Below the pieces are notes generated by a model. That model searched no databases. It had not been told where the DNA came from and was given only the letters and a program-made list of their open reading frames with translations. Shown piece after piece: positions 38,301 through 44,500 of a stretch of 64,000 bases of DNA. The stretch lies in contig NC_133666.1 of NCBI RefSeq assembly GCF_037893015.1, forward strand, positions 621,407,156 through 621,471,155, written 5' to 3'. How positions within the stretch are numbered: position 1 is the first letter of the stretch; every line of letters starts with the position of its first letter. Position numbers and translations under genes: made by a program. The DNA comes from Macrotis lagotis (taxonomy: Eukaryota > Chordata > Mammalia > Peramelemorphia > Peramelidae).

Positions 38301-41300
38301 CAGCCTGGGACTTGGTGCAACGGGCCCCAGACTGTTATTCCAACTCCCTGTGGATGGGCTCTGGGGAATTCTCTCCCTCCACCTGCCCAAACCTTTGTAT
38401 GTACCATGCCCCCCCATCCAGTCCTGCCAGCTAACTGTTCTCAGAGTTACACATGCCCCACACTGCAGTCCTCCCCAATTCCATTACATTTTCACCAGCA
38501 CCATTCTCACAAAACTGCAGGCAGTTATATCTTTGGCACAACTGTTGCCTTTCAGTTCAAGGAATCCCCAGGGTCTAATAGGGGAACTTGGTCTCTTGGG
38601 GGGAAAACTTAAGTGAAAATCTTAGCTAGCAGGAGGAGTTTGGAGTACCCCCTTGTGAGCCCAGAAAGAATGTCAGCAGGAACTGCAGGAATTGTAGGCC
38701 TAAGAGATGTCTCCAAGTTACAGTATGCAGAAATGGAAGCTCACCACGCTATCCAGTTGGCGGCCATAGATGACCTGTAGGTAGTTGTGAAAGGCCTCCA
38801 TCCGCATTTCAGGGGTGTGAAGTATTTGAGCCAAGGGCTGAACTTGTCCCAAGGCCAGATTCCATACCTCCTGATCCCTGGAAGCCAGCTTGGCACAAGC
38901 CTAAGGGAATCAAAAGGTACCACTCAACTTGGGTCCGCTTTACTCCCCAAAAGATGTTCCAAGAAAGTTCTCACCCAATACTGCCCAATGGCATGCTCAA
39001 GGGAGACATGCTGACACAGACAGAGGACTGGAAATGAAGAAAGTCAGACTCATCCACAGGGACAGTCAAAAACAGGAGAGATAGAGGAACGCACAAAAGA
39101 TAAGAAGAGAGACAGAAAGAAGACAAGGCAAAGGCTTCCAGGGCATGGAGTTGGGTGAGGAAGTCCTGCCCCCACCCCCATCCCCATCCCATCCCCCCTT
39201 ACTCCAATCCATTCTCTTACACACCTCATCTAACTGCTTCTGTCTGTTCTCTGCTTCTAGATACTCTTGCCTTATAGTGTGCTTCAACCTGCACACAAGA
39301 GATATAGGTTGAGAAGAAAAGATAGGATCCAGCCTTTTGTGGGATACCCAAGGATTGCTAAACTCAGTCAAGGGGAAGGGGGAGGGAAAAAGAAGGATGG
39401 GGGTCCTTATGAGAGTAAGAGAACAGAACAGCCTCTGTAGGGAAGTATCGCATACCCTCATACAAGAACCAGCTGGAGAAACGAGTGATAAGGCATTGGA
39501 AGAGAAAGCTTAGGGATGACAATTATCTCAAGGGTTGCTATGGGGACTAAATCAACAAATAATGAATAGCTAGCAGAAGTATTTCCACAAAGCACATGTA
39601 ATCTCATTTGAAGAGATGCTGATTCTATTTGGCCACAGAAGGCAGAACTTAGAAGGTTGAGGGAAGCAGATTTAGGTTCTATTCAAGGAAAATCATCCCA
39701 ATAATCACAGCCTACATGGAAGGAAACTGACTGCCTCAGGAGCCTGTGGAGTCCCTAAAACTGGCCTATTTGTCAGGGTTATTATAAGAGGGTTCCTGCT
39801 GAGACATCAGACATGATCTTCTCATGCTGACATTCTGTGCAGCCCGTGAGAGCAAGTCTGCAGAGGGGGAGGGGACTGGGAGACTCTGGGATCTGAGAAA
39901 TCACGTGGTCTTGGAGTTTTCAAGTTGTATGGAAATGGGGGTGGGGGGAGAAGGTCTGAAAGTGGAGATTATGAGGATTGTGGGGTCCAAGTAAAAGAGT
40001 TGATGTATCAGGGTCTTGGGTGTGTGGGCATTAAGAGTCTAGATCTCCATGGTGACTATGATAAGGGATAAATAGTGAGTAACAGAGATCTGTTAGAACT
40101 GAGGGTATGATAGACTGTGGGACATTATGGACAGTTTTAGTGCATGAGTCTGGAGGAATCTGAAAAACTCTTGGGTTGGGAGAATTAGTGAACCTGTAAA
40201 TCCAACTATGGGTTCAATCAAGGATTAGGGTTAGGGTAGGGATAGAGGAAGAAAGGATGTGTATTGGGGGGAGATGTGGTTTGGTATGACCTGATACTAG
40301 GGAGAGCCTGCAGTCCTTTTAGCCTGTTCAACTCTTCTGTAGTCAGCAGCTCTGTATCTGTCAGTGGCAGGGCTGTGTCATTCCTAGGGCTTTGCATTTT
40401 CCGACCCAGAACCTGTAGGATTCAGAGAAGAGAGCAGTGTCTTTGATCTGGGAGTCCACTCTCCTTAGTCTCTCCAAAAGGACCCCCCCACACACACCTA
40501 TCTCCTTGGCTCCCTTTATTTTTAGAGAATAATATCTGGGTTACCAGGAATCTGAGTCAGAGCTAAGCCCTTCTCCCCCCCACCCCATCTAATCCAACCT
40601 TTTCACTTGATTGAGAAATTGAGGCTCAGAAAGAGAAAGGAATTTGTCCAAAATCACCCAGGTGGTTTGAAGATAGGATCTCTAAATCCCAACCCAGTGC
40701 TGGTAGGTACCTTGATCAGATAAGATGTAGGTAGGTAGAGTTTGTGGGAGACCATGCAAAGGTGTGAACCAAGAGCAAGGAGCAGATCCCCCTTGTCATT
40801 GCAAAAGGTCATGGCATCTGGAGCCATGTCCAGATGCATTACCCTAGAGAGTAAGGACAGTGAGGTTAAGTCAAATATAGAGTTTCTCTACCTCTCTTCT
40901 AATCTAGCTCTTAGCGCTTCATTCTGCAAGTAGAGAATGGAAGAGCCAAAGAGGCTTAGCAGACTTGCTAGGTGCCCTGGGCTCTGCATATACATACTCT
41001 AGGCTCTATCACACACCTGAGCAATTTATTTTTGTGAGTCCAGATTCTCAAAGTGCAGTCCAGACTTGAGGAGGCAAAAAGCTTCAAGTAAGGACAACAG
41101 CACAAACCTGAGAGTTGGGAAAGAGAGAAGATGGCTAGAATCAGAATGGCAGTCTCAGTCTAGTGAAAGGGAGCTTTTTTGGGCTCAGGAATGCCATTAG
41201 GAATTGGTTCAGAGGGAAGGGGAAGGGGTTAAAGTCCTCTTCAGTGATTGGGAGGGGTGCGTTGGGTGTCACTGACCAGGCTACTGACCTGTGATATGGT

Positions 41301-41546
41301 CTGTGGGGTCATCCTGGGGGCTATGGTCATTGCGCACCTCACCACAGTCAGCTTTCCCATATTGCACTATGCTGTAGGTGGCATTGCTGGGGTCCTCAAA
41401 GGCCAGAGTGACAAAATTACCCAAGGGGCAAAGTGCCACAGCTGGATGGTAGCAGAAAAATGTATGCATCAAGGTCAGACTCTCTTCTGAGTAGGGATAT
41501 AACCGCCACATCTTTACAGTATTATCTGTGCCTGCCTCCAAGAAAG

Positions 41547-41584
<38 letters not shown>

Positions 41585-44500
41585 TAAGGGAGCTTACCTT
41601 AGTGGATATCAGGATAAGTGAAGGGCAGGGCCCTGGGAAGAAGGGGAGGGAAGAGAGGATCACCAGGAAGGATAAGCAAAGGTTTCTGGGACAGGGTTTG
41701 GTGTATATTGGTACTGGCAATGGGGTGAGGCCAAGGAGTCTCTCAGAGCATCAGGGTAGGGCCTTGAAATCTTTTGGAGTTTGGGGCATCAGATTAGCTG
41801 TTTTGATTTTGGATTATGCTAAGAAAGTGATGCTGACCCAAAGGTCCCACTGTTAAACACATACTTGATGAGATCAAAAACAGAAGGTCTAATATAAATA
41901 AAATATTTTCCCTCCAAAAGGGGCACAAAGTGCAAAATAGTTGAACAAACTGGAACATGAAGGTAATGGAATATTACTGCATTTTTAGAAGACTTATAAG
42001 ACTCAATGTAAAGTAAAGCAAACAGAATCATGAAAATATACACAATGCCTAAATGAAAAAAAAACACTGGAAACAACAAAACAAAGTGAATTCTATGACA
42101 TTATGACCAAGCTTGGCCCCCAAAAAAGAAATCTTGAATGAACCTCCCTCCTTTTTCTTTAGAGGTGAGGACTTCTGGGTGCAGAATGCTACATATTATA
42201 CCAGACTTGCTTGATATATTGGTTATTTTTGCTGAACTTTTTAATTTTTTTTTCAATTCTTTGTTTAATGGATGTTTCTTTGGGATGAAGGGAAGAAAGT
42301 AATTGGATAAAAGACTGTGCCTTTACAAAAATCACTGAATTTAAATTTTAAAAAGGGGGAACATAGCTAAGTGGCACAGTGGATAGTACTGGCCCTGGAG
42401 TCAGGAGGACCTTGAGTTCAAACCCAGTTTCAGATACTTAATTACCTAGCTGTGTGACCTTGGGCAAGTCACCTAACCCCATTGCCTTGCCAAAAAAAAA
42501 TCAGAGTTCAGACTTTATATTTACTTGCTTTATGACCTTGAACAAGTCGCTTAACATTATCCCACTAAAACAAGCAAACAAGCAAAAAGTTGTTACTTCA
42601 GAAGGAAATAGGGGACTGGACCGGGAAGGGGAAGGTAGGGAAACTACATGAAGAACGAGGGGATGTGGAAGAAATGGGAACTCTCTCGATAGGGATGGGA
42701 GGGGGTGGGAGGAGTAGGGTCACGGAGGAGGAGGGATGTGGAAGTCCAGAGGGTGCACAGGGATGGAGGGGTGAAAGCCTGTTTGGAGAGGGAAGGAAGG
42801 CTGGACAGAAGGAGGACTGAGCAGAGGGTGGGAAGGCTGAACCCCAGAGCAGGGCGTGCTGACCGGAGGTTATCAGACTCTGGGAACCCGAAGCAATGGT
42901 AATCACGGAGCCTGGGCTGTGGGCTTCTAGGCGACATAGCTTTCGTAGAGACTGCCAGTCCAGGACCTCGATCTTGCCGTCGGTGTAACCTAATACTGGC
43001 AAGAACCTGTGGTCCGGACAGGGACGTCAGCACCTTTCTGGCCGAGCTTTCCCTGGCTTCCCTCCCGGCCTCCGAAGCCCACGGCCTTCCCAGCTCAGGT
43101 CTTCCCAGCTTGGGCCCTCTTTCCCAGCTCCGGCCTTATGCGTGCTCACCTGTTCTTGTTGCCCCGCATGAAGCTGCTCCTGCTGAAGTCCCTGCCACTA
43201 TTCCGGGCGCTTTCCCAGGATCTGTAGGCCCGCTCCTCGTCCAGAACGTGGTTAACGAGGTGGAGGCAGCAGGGCCGGGCGGCGGGCGGCGGCGCCGGCT
43301 GCAGGCGGTGCATCAGCGGCATGGGGCAGAGGGCCGCGTCGGCCTTCAGCAGGGCCCCGTCGCGGGTCAGCACCAGCAGCGCCTCGCGGGGCATGCAGTA
43401 GGCTGTGGCCGCAGCCTCGTCTCCGGCCTCCAGCAGCAGCACCGAGACCATCTGTCCGGTGACTGCCGAGAAGACGCGCACCGTGCGGTCGGCGCACCTG
43501 GCCACGACGCGCGGCGGCATCAGGGACTGGTCCGGCTGCGGCAGCGGAGGCGCCAGCTCCAGGCTTTGGATGGGGGAGTCAAGGATCACCAGAGGCCAGT
43601 AGAGTTCCCGCACCAACCACAGCTCCACGAAGGTCGGGCCCTGCGCCAGCACCAGCCCGCCTGGCTCGGTGGGCACCCAAAGGTGGCTCACGGCGTCGCT
43701 GCAGGTGGTGGAGGTGCAGGCGGCAGGCCTGTCCGCCTCGTCCCCCGGGTCCTGCGGCAGCACCGAACCGGCTTCCAAATGACTGCCCAGAGACACCTGG
43801 CCCACTTGCTGCGCCGTCTCCAGGTTCCAGGTGCGCAGCGTCATGTCCTGGGAGGCCGACAGCACCATGGTGGAGTTGGGCACCAAGGCCAAGGCCGTCA
43901 CCGGACCTGGAGGAGGGACGGAGTCAGGGACCACGGCTGGGGCGGGAGGCCCAGACCAAGGACGCGGGTGTGCAGGGGGAGCGAAGTTGCCTCTTCCAGA
44001 GGGCTCCGCGCCAGGGCAGCGACTGGGACACGGAGGGGAGCCGGACGGCTGGAGGTGCCGCACCTGAGGGTCAGTGGGGCCAGTGTCAGGGACGGCGGCA
44101 TCAGGAGACCCCGGGTCCCGGGCCACGGAGGAGGGAGGGGAGCCGCGGGACTCGGCCGCTACCTGTGTGGCCCACAAACACGTTGCGGATCTGCCAGTCG
44201 GCCTCCCACACCTTCACGGTGCTGTCCCTCGAGGCGGTGACCACGACCCCTTCGATATCACAGAACACCACGTCCGAGATCATCCTAGCGAGGAGCCCGA
44301 GTGAGGCTCAGTGAGGCTCAGCCAGGGCCCCCCAGGCCACCCCAGCTCTTCCTTGGCTCCGCCCCTCCCGCGCCTCACGTTTTGTGCAGCTTCCGACGCA
44401 CGTCCACGATGGAGCCCGAGGCCAGGTCGTAGGTGAGCAGCTCCCGCCCGCAGACCGCGTAGCAGAGCGGGAAGACCCCCGGAGGGGCCACTTCCAGAGC

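Noticed and set aside
38171..38616. Overlapping plus-strand frames of 87-145 codons
   Set aside because: No domain, no agreement on one frame; kept only as an unexplained block.
43110..44240. A 376-codon plus-strand frame
   Set aside because: Antisense to WDR97 exon 5 in very GC-rich DNA; Arg/Gly/His-rich with no domain, while the minus frame shows WD repeats and splice sites.
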